A DNA stretch of 64,000 nucleotides from VRUE01 sp963807425. GTDB taxonomy: Bacteria > Actinomycetota > Thermoleophilia > Solirubrobacterales > 70-9. Position 1 is the first letter of the stretch; each line of letters starts with the position of its first letter. Shown here one piece after another: positions 35,118-44,231 of the stretch. Both the position numbers and the translations under genes were made by a program. The notes under the pieces are model-generated. The model was not told where the DNA came from, made no database searches, and saw only the letters and a program-made list of their open reading frames with translations. The stretch lies in assembly GCA_963807425.1 (NCBI GenBank), contig CAWEBZ010000011.1, forward strand, positions 62,001-126,000. The letters run 5' to 3'.

Positions 35118-35118
35118 T
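35104..35118 (+). repeat. Left copy of 15-bp direct repeat (tRNA-Pro 3' end)
   Basis: TCCTGTCTCCCCGAT, formed by the tRNA-Pro 3' end plus one base. The identical sequence at 36064-36078 suggests an attL/attR-like pair left by an integration event. Confidence 0.6.
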
Positions 35119-35398
35119 GCAGGTTCAAGTTCTGCGATGACGACTGCATCGAGGCTCCCACCTGCCTCCGTAAGCCGCGCGGGACCGTCGATTTATCTGG
35201 GCGGCACGCACCGCGCACCGCGATCCGTGATACGAGCGTGATATGGCTATCGACGCGAGAGTGATATGGCGGGCCGCTCGGCGTCCGCGAACCCGAGGCG
35301 CATCCGGTTCTCGCGCGAAGGAGCATCAACTGCTCGCCGAGACGCTCATCGAGCAGATCAACATGGGCTTCACGGGCGCGTCATGCTATTGCTGGGGC

Positions 35399-35932
35399 GT
35401 GGCAGTCAAGGCATCGGAGCGGTTCGTCTGGGCGGTCGACACTCTGGAGGTCCGCCCGGCCGACCGCCTGCTCGAGGTCGGCTGCGGCCACGGCGTCGCG
35501 GTCTCCCTGGTCTGCGAGAGGCTTACGACGGGAACGATTACGGCGATCGACCGCTCGCCCAAGATGATCGAGCTGGCCTCGCGGAGGAACCGCGAGCATG
35601 TCGACGCGGGCAGAGCCCTGCTCCATGCCGTCGCGCTGGAGGACGCGGATCTCGGCGATCAGCGCTTCGACAAGGTCTTCGCGTTCAACGTTGCTCCCTT
35701 CTGGCAGCATCCGGAGGCGGCGCTCCGTGCCATCCGCGAGCACCTCGCCCAGGACGGGGCCGTCTACATCTTCTGGGATGCACGCCACTCCGCGCCGAAG
35801 CGAGCCCGGGACCTCGGGAACGAACTCGTCGGCCGGCTGCGCGAGGGGCGATTCTCCGTCGACCAGGTGCTGGTCGAGGACCTGCGCCCGGTCCCCGCGG
35901 TCTGCGTGGTGGGGAGGCCCCAGGGCAGGTGA
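35399..35932 (+). CDS. Class I SAM-dependent methyltransferase
   Basis: About 177 aa from GTG 35399, chosen because homologues usually begin just before SERFVWAVDTL; the frame stays open back to 35243 (ATG 35363 is another option). Motif I is LLEVGCGHGVAVSL, then TAIDRSPKMIELA. It lies inside a segment of about 1 kb bounded by a 15-bp repeat of the tRNA-Pro end, so it may have been acquired with that islet. The substrate is unknown. Confidence 0.75.
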   Translation: MAVKASERFVWAVDTLEVRPADRLLEVGCGHGVAVSLVCERLTTGTITAIDRSPKMIELASRRNREHVDAGRALLHAVALEDADLGDQRFDKVFAFNVAPFWQHPEAALRAIREHLAQDGAVYIFWDARHSAPKRARDLGNELVGRLREGRFSVDQVLVEDLRPVPAVCVVGRPQGR

Positions 35933-36063
35933 ACATGGATCGCAACATCTTCATCGCACTTCGGCCTCGCGTGAAAGCAGCACAGATCCTCAGGTCGGCG
36001 GTCCGATTCGTGATACCAAGGTGATATGGAGAATGCTCTAGCCGTCCGCTAGAGGCAAGCTTG

Positions 36064-36078
36064 TCCTGTCTCCCCGAT
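36064..36078 (+). repeat. Right copy of 15-bp direct repeat
   Basis: Identical to 35104-35118. It lies outside any gene and resembles the scar of a tRNA-targeting element. Confidence 0.6.
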
Positions 36079-36130
36079 TCAGTACCGCGCCGCCGTCGGG
36101 CGGCCAAAACGTTCTGGTTCCTGTCGTCAG

Positions 36131-36406
36131 TCAGCGCTTGACGATGTTGTGGATCTCCATGATTTCCGGCTCGCCGGGGTCGATGCCGACCTCGGCAAGG
36201 ACGGGCATCAGCCGCTCCCCGAATGCCTCGAGCTGCTGCCGAGAATCCCAGATCTCGCTGACGCGGAGGGTTCCCTCGGTGCCGAAACAGACGTGGTAGT
36301 CGAGTCCGTCGGGAGGGAAGTCACCGGCGGCTTCGAGCTTGCTGACGGACTCGTCGTACTGGGCGGCCGTCAGAGCAGAGGGGGCAAAGCGGATAAGGAC
36401 GCTCAT
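36131..36406 (-). CDS. Small alpha/beta-barrel protein (ABM-like)
   Basis: 91 aa, preceded by a strong SD (GGAGGAG). The pattern (MSVLIRFAPSALT, YHVCFGTEG, VSEIWDSRQQLEAFGERLMPVL) is that of a dimeric alpha-beta barrel related to antibiotic-biosynthesis-monooxygenase domains. These may be enzymes or binding proteins; a function is not assignable. Confidence 0.7.
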   Translation of the reverse strand: MSVLIRFAPSALTAAQYDESVSKLEAAGDFPPDGLDYHVCFGTEGTLRVSEIWDSRQQLEAFGERLMPVLAEVGIDPGEPEIMEIHNIVKR

Positions 36407-36509
36407 CGAGCTCCTCCTTCAATTGGGTTTGCTCAGCCTATCCCCAATACCGTCCAGTCACACCGATCTCGCAGACAAAAGCATCCGGCCCTTTTGGCAT
36501 TCTGGCTTG

Positions 36510-37079
36510 ATGGCTCGCGTGACGGGGAAGACCGCTTCGCCGGAGCTGATCGTGGCGCCCGCGATCGAGAAGCGGATCTTCGTCGTCCGCGAGCGGCAGG
36601 TCATGCTTGACGAGAACCTGGCTGACCTCTACGGCGTGGAAACGAAGCGGCTGATCGAGCAGGTGAAGCGGAACCTAGAACGCTTCCCGGACGACTTCAT
36701 GTTTCAGCTCCACAAAGACGAGGCTGCGGCTTTGAGGTCGCAGATTGCGACCTCAAACATTGGCCGCGGTGGCCGCCGCTACACCCCCTACGCCTTCACG
36801 GAGCAGGGTGTCGCGATGCTGTCGGGCGTGCTTCGCAGTGACCGAGCGATCACGGTGAACATCGAGATCATGCGGGCATTCGTCGAGTTGCGCCGGGTCG
36901 CTGGCTCCTTTCAGCAGTTGCAGAAGCGGCTCGACCAGATGGAATTGGACATCGGTGCGAGGCTCGGCGAGCACGACGACCAGCTTCGCCAGATCTTCGA
37001 GGTGCTGCGGCAACTGATCGCGCCTCCGCCTCGGACGAAGCGCCCCGTCGGCTTCAGGGTTCGCGCGGGCGACGAATAG
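36510..37079 (+). CDS. ORF6N-domain DNA-binding protein
   Basis: 189 aa from ATG 36510. The N-terminal ORF6N domain is clear (IFVVRERQVMLDENLADLYGV in part, RFPDDFMFQL, TPYAFTEQGVAMLS), followed by a helical, coiled-coil-like C-terminus. ORF6N/KilA-N proteins are typical of phages and mobile regions but are also common as isolated chromosomal genes. It strengthens the view that 34.4-37.1 kb is an accessory patch. Confidence 0.88.
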   Translation: MARVTGKTASPELIVAPAIEKRIFVVRERQVMLDENLADLYGVETKRLIEQVKRNLERFPDDFMFQLHKDEAAALRSQIATSNIGRGGRRYTPYAFTEQGVAMLSGVLRSDRAITVNIEIMRAFVELRRVAGSFQQLQKRLDQMELDIGARLGEHDDQLRQIFEVLRQLIAPPPRTKRPVGFRVRAGDE

Positions 37080-37120
37080 CACGGCCAGCCAATAACAGCC
37101 GGGACGGTAATTTTCGGACT

Positions 37121-38844
37121 GTGTCCGTCCCCGTCCTTTTCGCCGATCGACGAAGACGAGCGTTCGCTGCGCGACGTCGAGCGCGAGCTGGTCGACCGGT
37201 ATTCGCGGAGCTACCGAGTCGTCTGCGCGTCCTCGGCGGAGGAGGCGATGGCGGAGCTCGAGGCGCTCAAGGAGGCGGGAGAAGACGTGGCGCTGGTCCT
37301 CGCCGCGCGGGTCGCTCGAGGGAGACGACGGGGGGCGAGCTGCTGGGAAAGGTGCGTGACCTCCACGCGCACGCTCAGCGAGGGCTGCTGATCGAGTGGG
37401 GCAGCTGGGGAGACGGCCGGACCGCCGAGGAGATCTTCCAGGCGATGGCGCGGCGGCAGATCGAGTACTACGTGATCAGGCCGTCGCAGATCGCCCGACG
37501 AGCTCTTCCATCAGTCGGTCTCGACCTTTCTGCTCGAGTGGGCCCACGCGCGACGGGTCTCGCCGCACACCGTCCACATCATCAGCGAGTCGTGGACCGG
37601 CAGGGGCCACGAGCTGAAAGAGATCCTCGGCCGCTGCGCGGTGCCGCACGCGTTCCTGCTCGCCGATTCGCCCGACGGCCGCGCGCTGGTGGCGGAATCG
37701 GGCGAGCGGAGAGCCGCTCCCCCTCGTCGTCTTTCCGAACGGCACCGTTCTCGCCAACCCGACCAACCTGGAGCTGGCGAGCGCCGCTGGCGCCACCATC
37801 GACCCCGATCGGCGCGAGTACGACGTCGTCATCGTCGGTGGCGGGCCAGCCGGCCTCTCGGCGGCGGTCTATGGCGCCTCGGAGGGCTTCCGGACTCTGG
37901 TCGTCGACGACGGCGGCATCGGCGGGCAGGCGACCTCGAGCTCGCTGATCCGCAACTACCTCGGCTTTCCCCGTGGCGTCAGCGGTCGTCGGCTGGCGGA
38001 GAGCGCCTACGAGCAGGCTTGGGTTTTCGGCGCCAAGTTCGCCTTCATGCACGACGCGACCGCGATCCGGCGCGAGGGGGAGCGTCTACACGTCGCGCTC
38101 TCCGACGGCGGCGAGGTCAGCGCCCCCGCGGTCATTCTCGCCACGGGCGCCACTTACCGCCGGCTCGGTGTCCCCGAGATCGAGGCTCTGGTCGGGGCGG
38201 GGGTCTTCTACGGCGGCCCCGTCTCCGAGGCGCCGACGACGGTCGATGAGGAGGTGTACGTCGTCGGCGGTGCGAACTCCGCCGGCCAGGCGGCGCTGCA
38301 CCTGGCCGAATACGCCCGCCGGGTGACGCTCGTGGTGCGGGCCGATTCGCTCGAGCAAGGGGATGTCGCACTACCTGGTGAGGCAGGTCGAAGGCACGCC
38401 CAACATCGATGTGCGCCTCGGGACCGAGATCGTCGGGGGAGGCGGAGGAGGAGACGGCTGGCTGGAGCGCTTGGTCCTTCGTTCCCGCGCCGATGGGGCG
38501 ACGGAGACGGTCGAAGCCGATGAGCTCTTTCTGATGATCGGAGCCCGCCCGAACACGGAGCTGGCTGCCGGCGGAGCTCGCGCGGGGCGACGGTGGGTTC
38601 ATTCGCACCGGGCCGGACCTGGAGAGACGAAGGGGACTGGCCTCTGGAAGGGCGCAGCCCGTTCTCCCTCGAGACCAGCATGCCCGGCGTCTTCGCTGCG
38701 GGAGACATCCGTCACGGGTCGATGAACCGCGTCGCCTCCGCGGTCGGCGAGGGCTCGATCGCGATCAAGCTCGTCCACGAGCTCTTCGAGGCGGAGCAGC
38801 TTCGTCCGCGTGTAGCGCAGGAGCGAGAGGAAATCGGCGGTTGA
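37121..38844 (+). pseudogene. Thioredoxin-reductase-like FAD oxidoreductase with receiver-like N-terminus (frameshifted)
   Basis: Pieces in three frames assemble into about 550 aa: a receiver-like N-terminal domain (IDEDERSLRDVERELVDRY), a middle segment (LLIEWGSWGDGRTAEEIFQAM; DELFHQSVSTFLLEWAHARR), then a FAD domain (VVIVGGGPAGLSAAVYGA), an NADP domain (VVGGANSAGQAALHLAEYA) and the closing GVFAAGDIRHGS. No CxxC is visible at the usual TrxR position. Single extra bases are evident at 37145 and 37490, with others near 37715, 38365 and 38570-38660. Confidence 0.75.
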
Positions 38845-39428
38845 TTACCCGGTTTCTCGTCCAGATCGCGTTCCCGTTTCGACTCGGGCTGCCCGCTGCA
38901 GCCACCTTTCTCGCGTTCGCAATCGGTCTGGGAGTCGGTGCCAGTTCGGGTGCCTACGAGACGACCTTCTACGAGGCAACGGCTCAGATAATCCCCGTCC
39001 TCTTGCTCGTGCTCGCGGTCGAGGCCCGTTTCTTCAGGATCGACCTGGCGCCGTTCCAGCAGGTCCGCGCGTCGTTCGAAACCGAGCTGAAACAGGGGCT
39101 CGGCGAGAACCCATCGCCAAAGGCCGTGATTCGCGCCATGCAGGCGCTTCAGAGTGGGCGGTCCTTCGCCTACGTCCAGCAGCGACTGCTGATGGCGCTG
39201 GCGCTACTGACGCTCGTCGCCGGTGAGGTGGCGTCGGTCGTCGTTCTGGGACAGCCTGAGTTGGAGTCGCACGGGCTGCTCCAAGGCCTGGTCCTGGGTG
39301 CCACGTTTGCCGGACTGGGGGCTGTCACGGTCGCAGCCCTCACTGGCCCGATGCCGATCGCCGAGCCAGCGCCACCGAGTGCCAAGGGCACCGACAGGGG
39401 AGAGGACGACGCCCCTAAAGACTCCTGA
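38841..39428 (+). CDS. Membrane protein of unknown function
   Basis: 195 aa starting at TTG 38841, overlapping the previous stop. Two membrane helices near the N-terminus (residues about 8-30 and 45-60), a cytoplasmic middle, and two helices near 120-160, with a charged Pro-rich tail. No recognised family. Confidence 0.6.
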   Translation: MITRFLVQIAFPFRLGLPAAATFLAFAIGLGVGASSGAYETTFYEATAQIIPVLLLVLAVEARFFRIDLAPFQQVRASFETELKQGLGENPSPKAVIRAMQALQSGRSFAYVQQRLLMALALLTLVAGEVASVVVLGQPELESHGLLQGLVLGATFAGLGAVTVAALTGPMPIAEPAPPSAKGTDRGEDDAPKDS

Positions 39429-39595
39429 GCGCAGCCGAGGGTCATGCCCGTTGGGCGTACGCGGGCGTCTGTTCGGAAAAGCTCGGCGCTAGGCGTCGAC
39501 GCGAACACGACCTCGAACTTCTCCGCCGAGACGCGATCTCCCATGTCTCCGCTGGGAGGGCTCATCGAGTTCAGGGTCTCGTCAGAATCCCGACG

Positions 39596-40102
39596 ATGCC
39601 CGCTCGGCTCGCGTACGTCGATCCCAACCGCCCTCCTGGCTTGTTCAATCGCATCTATGCCGCGCTAGCCAACACCCGCTTGGGCAGGTTCCTCTCGATG
39701 AACGTCGTCTGGAAGGTCGATCCGTATCTGATGCGGGCGACGCGGGGCCGCATCGGTCTGGGCCTGGTCATGCCCACGGCCCTGCTCGAAACCCGGGGCG
39801 CGAAGAGTGGCGCGGAACGGCGAAACGTGGTCATCTACTTCCACGACGGGGACCGGGTCACGATTGTCGCCTCGAAACTCGGCCTTGCAAAGCACCCGGC
39901 GTGGTTCCACAACCTCCAGGCCGAACCCAACGTCATCTTCGGCGGCATCCCGATGCGGGCGACGGTGGTCGCCGACGAAGCCGAGCGGCGCAGGCTCTGG
40001 GCGCTCGCCGACCGTGTCTTCGCGCCCTACGCGGCGTACCGCCGAGAGGCAGCGAAGGCGAATCGGACGATCCCGATCGTCCAGCTCAGCGCGCGCGACT
40101 AA
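39596..40102 (+). CDS. Deazaflavin (F420)-dependent nitroreductase family protein (DDN-like)
   Basis: 168 aa. Key stretches are LLETRGAKSGAERRNVVIYFHDGD and KHPAWFHNLQAEPNV (each a classic DDN block), in the split-barrel fold that binds F420. Members reduce quinones or nitro compounds. Starts at ATG 39596. The preceding 167 bases hold nothing I recognise. Confidence 0.85.
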   Translation: MPARLAYVDPNRPPGLFNRIYAALANTRLGRFLSMNVVWKVDPYLMRATRGRIGLGLVMPTALLETRGAKSGAERRNVVIYFHDGDRVTIVASKLGLAKHPAWFHNLQAEPNVIFGGIPMRATVVADEAERRRLWALADRVFAPYAAYRREAAKANRTIPIVQLSARD

Positions 40103-40160
40103 GACGCGCATTCATTGAGCTTGGCGAGTCGAGCGGATACAGTCATGCCAGCTTGCCGAG

Positions 40161-40541
40161 ATGAAGAGCTGGGACTTGAAATCGATCGAGGTCGAGCCGC
40201 ACGAGCCGCGGATCCTCTCCACGGCTGACGACGCGCGGACGATCCTGCTGAGCCTCCGGGCAGGCGAGGAGCTGCAGGAGCACGAGGTCCACGAGCACGC
40301 CCGCATCATCGTCATCGACGGCGAGGTCGAGGTGACCACCCCCGACGGTGGGAGGGTGTCTGCCGGTAGCGGCCACCTGCTCGAGTTCGATCCCGGCGAG
40401 CGTCGCACCGTCGCCGCCAGCTCTGACGCCCGACTGTTGCTGGTCCTCTCTCCTTGGCCGGGAGACGGCCATCCAGGTGCGATGTCTCTCGAGGAGAAGT
40501 CCGAGGCACGCAGCCGCGCCGCCGAGCGCTCGCAGAGCTGA
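40161..40541 (+). CDS. Cupin-domain protein
   Basis: 126 aa small beta-barrel protein with cupin motif 1 (HEVHEHARIIVIDGEVEV) and motif 2 (GSGHLLEFDPGERRTV). Two histidines and a glutamate suggest a metal site. It is ten bases ahead of the Nudix gene. The substrate is unknown. Confidence 0.8.
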   Translation: MKSWDLKSIEVEPHEPRILSTADDARTILLSLRAGEELQEHEVHEHARIIVIDGEVEVTTPDGGRVSAGSGHLLEFDPGERRTVAASSDARLLLVLSPWPGDGHPGAMSLEEKSEARSRAAERSQS

Positions 40542-40550
40542 CCCGGCACC

Positions 40551-41030
40551 GTGGCCGCCAGCCAGAGTGCCGGCATCCTTCTCTTCCGCAACGCCGGCGA
40601 GGAGCTCGAGGTTCTGCTCGTTCATCCAGGCGGTCCGTTCTGGGCGAAGAAGGACGCCGGAGCGTGGTCGGTCCCGAAGGGGGAATGCGAGGAGGGGGAG
40701 GACCTGCGCGACTGCGCGCTGCGCGAGCTGGGGGAGGAGCTGGGCGCTCAGTTCGTCCTTTCGCCCGAGGCGCTGATCGAGCTGGGAACGGTTCGCCAGA
40801 AGAGTGGCAAGGTCGTCCACTGCTGGGCGGCGGAGGCCGACTTCGACCCGGCGACCCTGGAGAGCAACACCTTCACGATGGAGTGGCCGCCCCGCTCCGG
40901 AACCCAGCAGGAGTTCCCTGAGGTCGATCGGGCCGAGTGGTTTGGGCTGGAGGAGGGGAGAGAGAAGATCCTCGCTGCCCAGGGCGCCTTTCTCGATCGC
41001 CTGCGGGACCGCCTCGCATCGGTCCGGTAG
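40551..41030 (+). CDS. Nudix hydrolase
   Basis: 159 aa. The Nudix box is complete: G-x5-E-x7-REL-x-EELG (GECEEGEDLRDCALRELGEELG, split here for length as GECEEGEDLR and DCALRELGEELG). This type hydrolyses nucleoside diphosphates linked to another moiety; the N-terminal SAGILLFR and WSVPKG are typical of the diadenosine/NTP-cleaning branch. Probably co-transcribed with the cupin gene. Confidence 0.9.
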   Translation: MAASQSAGILLFRNAGEELEVLLVHPGGPFWAKKDAGAWSVPKGECEEGEDLRDCALRELGEELGAQFVLSPEALIELGTVRQKSGKVVHCWAAEADFDPATLESNTFTMEWPPRSGTQQEFPEVDRAEWFGLEEGREKILAAQGAFLDRLRDRLASVR

Positions 41031-41058
41031 TCGAGCGGCGCAAACGTATACTCGACCA

Positions 41059-41457
41059 GTGGACGCTCCGGCTGAACCCGAGCTCTTGAACAAGGAGGGG
41101 TTTGCGGCGTTCGCCGGCCGCGCCGAAGAGGGCTCGCCGGTGGTGATGCTGAACCTGCTCTCCTTCAAGCCCGACGGCGGGCGTGAGCGTTACGAGGAGT
41201 ACGGCGCCGCCGTCGCGCCGCTGCTCGAGAAGATCGGCGGCCGGATCTCCTTCCTCGGTGAGCCTGCCACGGCCCTGCTCGGTGAGGATTCCTGGGACAT
41301 GGTCGCCCTGGTCGAATACCCGAGCCGCCAGGCTTTCCTCGAGATGATCGGCTCGCCCGAGTATCAGGCGGTCGGGCACCTGCGAACCGAGGCGCTGCTA
41401 AAGGGCGAGCTTCACCCGATGGACCCGGCCGAGGGTCTGTCAGAGGGGGTGGAGTAG
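41059..41457 (+). CDS. DUF1330 family protein
   Basis: 132 aa from GTG 41059. The dimeric alpha-beta-barrel pattern of DUF1330 is plain: VVMLNLLSFKPDG, then RYEEYGAAVAPLLEKIGGR and VEYPSRQAFLEM. No enzymatic role is established for the family. Confidence 0.85.
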   Translation: MDAPAEPELLNKEGFAAFAGRAEEGSPVVMLNLLSFKPDGGRERYEEYGAAVAPLLEKIGGRISFLGEPATALLGEDSWDMVALVEYPSRQAFLEMIGSPEYQAVGHLRTEALLKGELHPMDPAEGLSEGVE

Positions 41458-41461
41458 CGAG

Positions 41462-42552
41462 ATGGCATCCGATTCTTCCTCGCAGACCCCACCGTTGGGC
41501 GACGGTCCCTCCGGCAGGCCGCTGCCGCTCTCGGTTCGCCTGCTCGGCGCCGGCGTGCGCAGCGCGCGCTACGGTCGACCAAGGCGGCGGGCATCGACCG
41601 CGCCGTCGAGGCTGCCGCCGAGGAGGCGATGGTCGCCGCGGTCGAGAGCGAGGCGGTCGAACGGGCGCTGGCGCGAGTGCTGCAGGGCCCCGCGGTCGAG
41701 GAGGCGATGAACAGCGCCCTGGAGAGCGACGCGGTCAAGCGCGCCCTGATCGAGGCGCTCGACAGCGAGCTGGTCGACGAGGTCTGGCGGCGGCTGCTGG
41801 CCAGCGACGAGGCGCAGCGACTGGTCGAGCGGATCGCCGAGGCGCCGGAGATCCGCGCCGCGATCAGCGCCCAGAGCGTCGGCCTGATCGAGGACATCGG
41901 CCACACGATCGGCAACGGCACCCGGCGGCTCGATGGCGTCGTCGAGCGGATCGCCCGCCGGATCTTCTTCCGCAAGCGCCGTACCGAGCCGACCGATCGA
42001 GCCGGCGCGGTCACCCGCGGGCTCGCCTTCGCCCTCGACGTGCTGATCGTCAACCTCGCCTTCTCCGGCGTCGCGGCGATCGCCGCGCTGATCGCCTCCG
42101 CCTTCTCCGGCAACGGCAACGGCGTCTCCGGCCTCGCGCTGGCTGTCGGCACGACCGCCTGGTTCGCGCTCGGCAGCCTCTACCTCGTCGCCTTCTGGTC
42201 GCTTGCCGCGCAGACGCCGGGCATGCGCTTCTTCGGCATCAGGCTCGGCGCCGAGAGGCGCGGGCTGCCGCTGCGAACGCTCGATCAAGCGGCTGATCGG
42301 CCTGGCCCTGGCGGCGATCCCCTTCGGCCTCGGCTTCCTCGGCATCCTCTTCGACGAGCGGCGCCGCGCCTGGGAGGACCGGCTCAGCCGGCGTCGACGT
42401 CGCTCTACGAGGAGCGACGAGCGGACGCCGGCGCCCTGGTCGACGCTCGATGCTCCGGCATCCGTTGCGTCGGGGCCGCCGCAACGACGAAGGCCCCGGG
42501 TACCCGGGGCCTTCGGCCACAGCAGTGTTGCGGGTCAGCTCGCCTAAGCTAG
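41462..42552 (+). pseudogene. RDD-family membrane protein (frameshifted)
   Basis: Starts at ATG 41462. A long charged N-terminal part (VEAAAEEAMVAAVESEAVERAL) precedes an RDD domain: TRGLAFALDVLIVNLAF, then TPGMRFFGIRLG and FDERRRAWEDRL. Frame changes are needed near 41565, 42275 and 42395. The true stop is unclear because of the last one; the frame used ends at 42552. Membrane function unknown. Confidence 0.7.
42488..42515. terminator. Bidirectional terminator-like palindrome
   Basis: A 28-base perfect palindrome (CGAAGGCCCCGGGT / ACCCGGGGCCTTCG) between the convergent RDD gene and the DUF7144 gene. It overlaps the extreme end of the frameshifted RDD frame, which suggests that the true RDD stop lies upstream of it. 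Confidence 0.7.
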
Positions 42553-42929
42553 TCGAGCCCTTCGGGCCCCTCGGCCAGCTTGTAGATGATGATGATCGCG
42601 AGGGCGAAGATCGCCAGCGACCAGAACGGGTAGGCCGGGATCGAGAGCAGCGCGCCGATCGCGTTGAGCGAGGCGATGAAGATCCCGAACCAGCGGCCGA
42701 ATTCGCCGCCTGAGAAGAGCGAGAAGGCGGCGACCAGCTCGAGCACGCCGACGATCAGGAGGATCCAGCCCCAGGTGTTGAGGCCGCTGAGGATGTAGGT
42801 GGCGTTCTCGGTGAAGAACTTCGAGTCGCCGATCGCGGCGATGCCGTAGATGATGTTGAGGACGCCGGCAACCAGCAGCAGGACGCCGGCGAATACCCAC
42901 CAGCCGCTGATCAAGCTCTCGTCGTTCAT
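42549..42929 (-). CDS. DUF7144 family membrane protein
   Basis: 126 aa with four membrane helices, beginning SGWWVFAGVLLLVAGVLNIIYGIAAI (first 20 residues fit the family start) and containing the GRWFGIFIASLNAIGALLSIP segment. This is a small actinobacterial membrane family of unknown role. ATG 42929. Confidence 0.85.
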   Translation of the reverse strand: MNDESLISGWWVFAGVLLLVAGVLNIIYGIAAIGDSKFFTENATYILSGLNTWGWILLIVGVLELVAAFSLFSGGEFGRWFGIFIASLNAIGALLSIPAYPFWSLAIFALAIIIIYKLAEGPEGLD

Positions 42930-43065
42930 GCGTAACCCTTTCGTCCGCAGTGAGGGCAGGAATTGCCGTCAGCCCTATTCCAGGAACTTGGCGGTTTTCC
43001 TCTTCTAGAGCGAAATTTTTGCCGCTTCGTAGGAGCACTCGCAAGGGCTATGCCACGATCTGTAC

Positions 43066-43839
43066 ATGGTCCGATCGAAGGGTGGCTTGGCGCGGATCCT
43101 CCTCGCCACTTCCGTGGTGTTTCTGCTGGTCGTTCCAGCTGCGCAGGCTGCCGACTCCGGCGCCGTCGCAAGCAGCCTTCATGTCGCCGATTCGTCCGCC
43201 GCGGAAACGCGGACCAACGGCAGGATCTTCGGCTTCTATCCGGGCCGCGGCAAATACAGCTGCTCGGGCACGGCACTCGACACGCCGAGCCGCTCGGTCG
43301 TCCTCACCGCGGGGCATTGCCTGCTGGTGGACGGAGTTTGGGCTCGCAATGTCGTCTTCGTCCCCGCATTCGACCACGAGGCGCGCCCGTTCGGGACCTT
43401 CGCCGCTCGCAACCTGCGGGTGATGCCGCAATGGCGGAAGCTCGAAAACCCCGACTTCGACGTCGGCGCGATCGTCGTGAAGCCGAACCAGCTGGGCGCG
43501 CTTGCGGATGTTGTCGGTGGTCGCGCCTGGGTGACCGGGAAGTCTCGCTTTTCCTCGTTCCAGATCTTCGGCTACCCGGCGGGTGCTCTGCGGGGCGAAG
43601 AGCTGCGCAGCTGCACGACCAGGGGGCTGGGCAGCGACTTCCGCGCCAATGGCCTGCCGGGCCCGCCGACCCTGCCCGGCCGCTGCGACATGGCCGGCGG
43701 TGCCAGCGGCGGAGGTTGGATCGTCGACGGCCAGTACCTCGCCGGCGTCACCAGCTACGGGTACCGGAGCAGCTTCGGCCGCATCTACTCGCCCTACTTC
43801 GGACCGGGGGTTGGCAACTTCCTCCGCGGCTTGCCGTAG
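43066..43839 (+). CDS. Secreted trypsin-like/V8-like serine protease
   Basis: 257 aa: signal peptide (residues 1-28, cut after AQA), then the catalytic triad in order: His in LTAGHC, Asp in NPDFDVGAIVV, Ser in MAGGASGGGW. There are four cysteines, including the pair at CSGTA and AGHC. It resembles small glutamyl-endopeptidase-like or trypsin-like peptidases exported by actinobacteria. Confidence 0.88.
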   Translation: MVRSKGGLARILLATSVVFLLVVPAAQAADSGAVASSLHVADSSAAETRTNGRIFGFYPGRGKYSCSGTALDTPSRSVVLTAGHCLLVDGVWARNVVFVPAFDHEARPFGTFAARNLRVMPQWRKLENPDFDVGAIVVKPNQLGALADVVGGRAWVTGKSRFSSFQIFGYPAGALRGEELRSCTTRGLGSDFRANGLPGPPTLPGRCDMAGGASGGGWIVDGQYLAGVTSYGYRSSFGRIYSPYFGPGVGNFLRGLP

Positions 43840-43860
43840 CGAGACTTACTGTCCTGCCGG

Positions 43861-44097
43861 TCAGTGCCCGCGAGGCTGAAAGCGGCTGGGGCGGGGGAGG
43901 GGCTCGCCGAGGATCAGCCGGGCCCGGTAGTAGAGGGCTTCGAAAGCCTGCGTGTCCAGCTCGCCCGTGCCGCTCTGCTCGCGCCCGGGCTGGGTGCTGC
44001 CGCCTTCGATCGGCCCCCCTGTGGAGGGTCTTTGACGGACGACGCCGTTCAGCCTGCCGCGCGAGATGAATTTCGTGGTGGGGGGAGGGGCGCTCAC
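43861..44097 (-). CDS. Small hypothetical protein
   Basis: 78 aa. The start is GTG 44097, chosen because AAAGGAG sits seven bases upstream; the frame stays open to 44256. It contains no hydrophobic segment and is rich in Gly, Pro, Arg and Thr. One fairly ordered helix is visible (DTQAFEALYYRARLILG). No family is recognised. The real gene status rests on the SD and on its size. Confidence 0.45.
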   Translation of the reverse strand: MSAPPPTTKFISRGRLNGVVRQRPSTGGPIEGGSTQPGREQSGTGELDTQAFEALYYRARLILGEPLPRPSRFQPRGH

Positions 44098-44231
44098 CTG
44101 CTCTCCTTTCATAGTTTGTTGAGTATCTAAATCAAGAATAACAGATGCTCTGGAGCCTGCGGGGCCGGAGCCTGTCCGTGCCACTAGCGGATCTCGTTTG
44201 AGCGACGCCGAGGAGGGGGAGTGGTGACGCA

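Noticed and set aside
41462..42552. Deliberate programmed frameshifting in the RDD gene
   Set aside because: No slippery sequence or downstream pseudoknot is evident, and nearby genes show the same kind of indels; consensus error is simpler.
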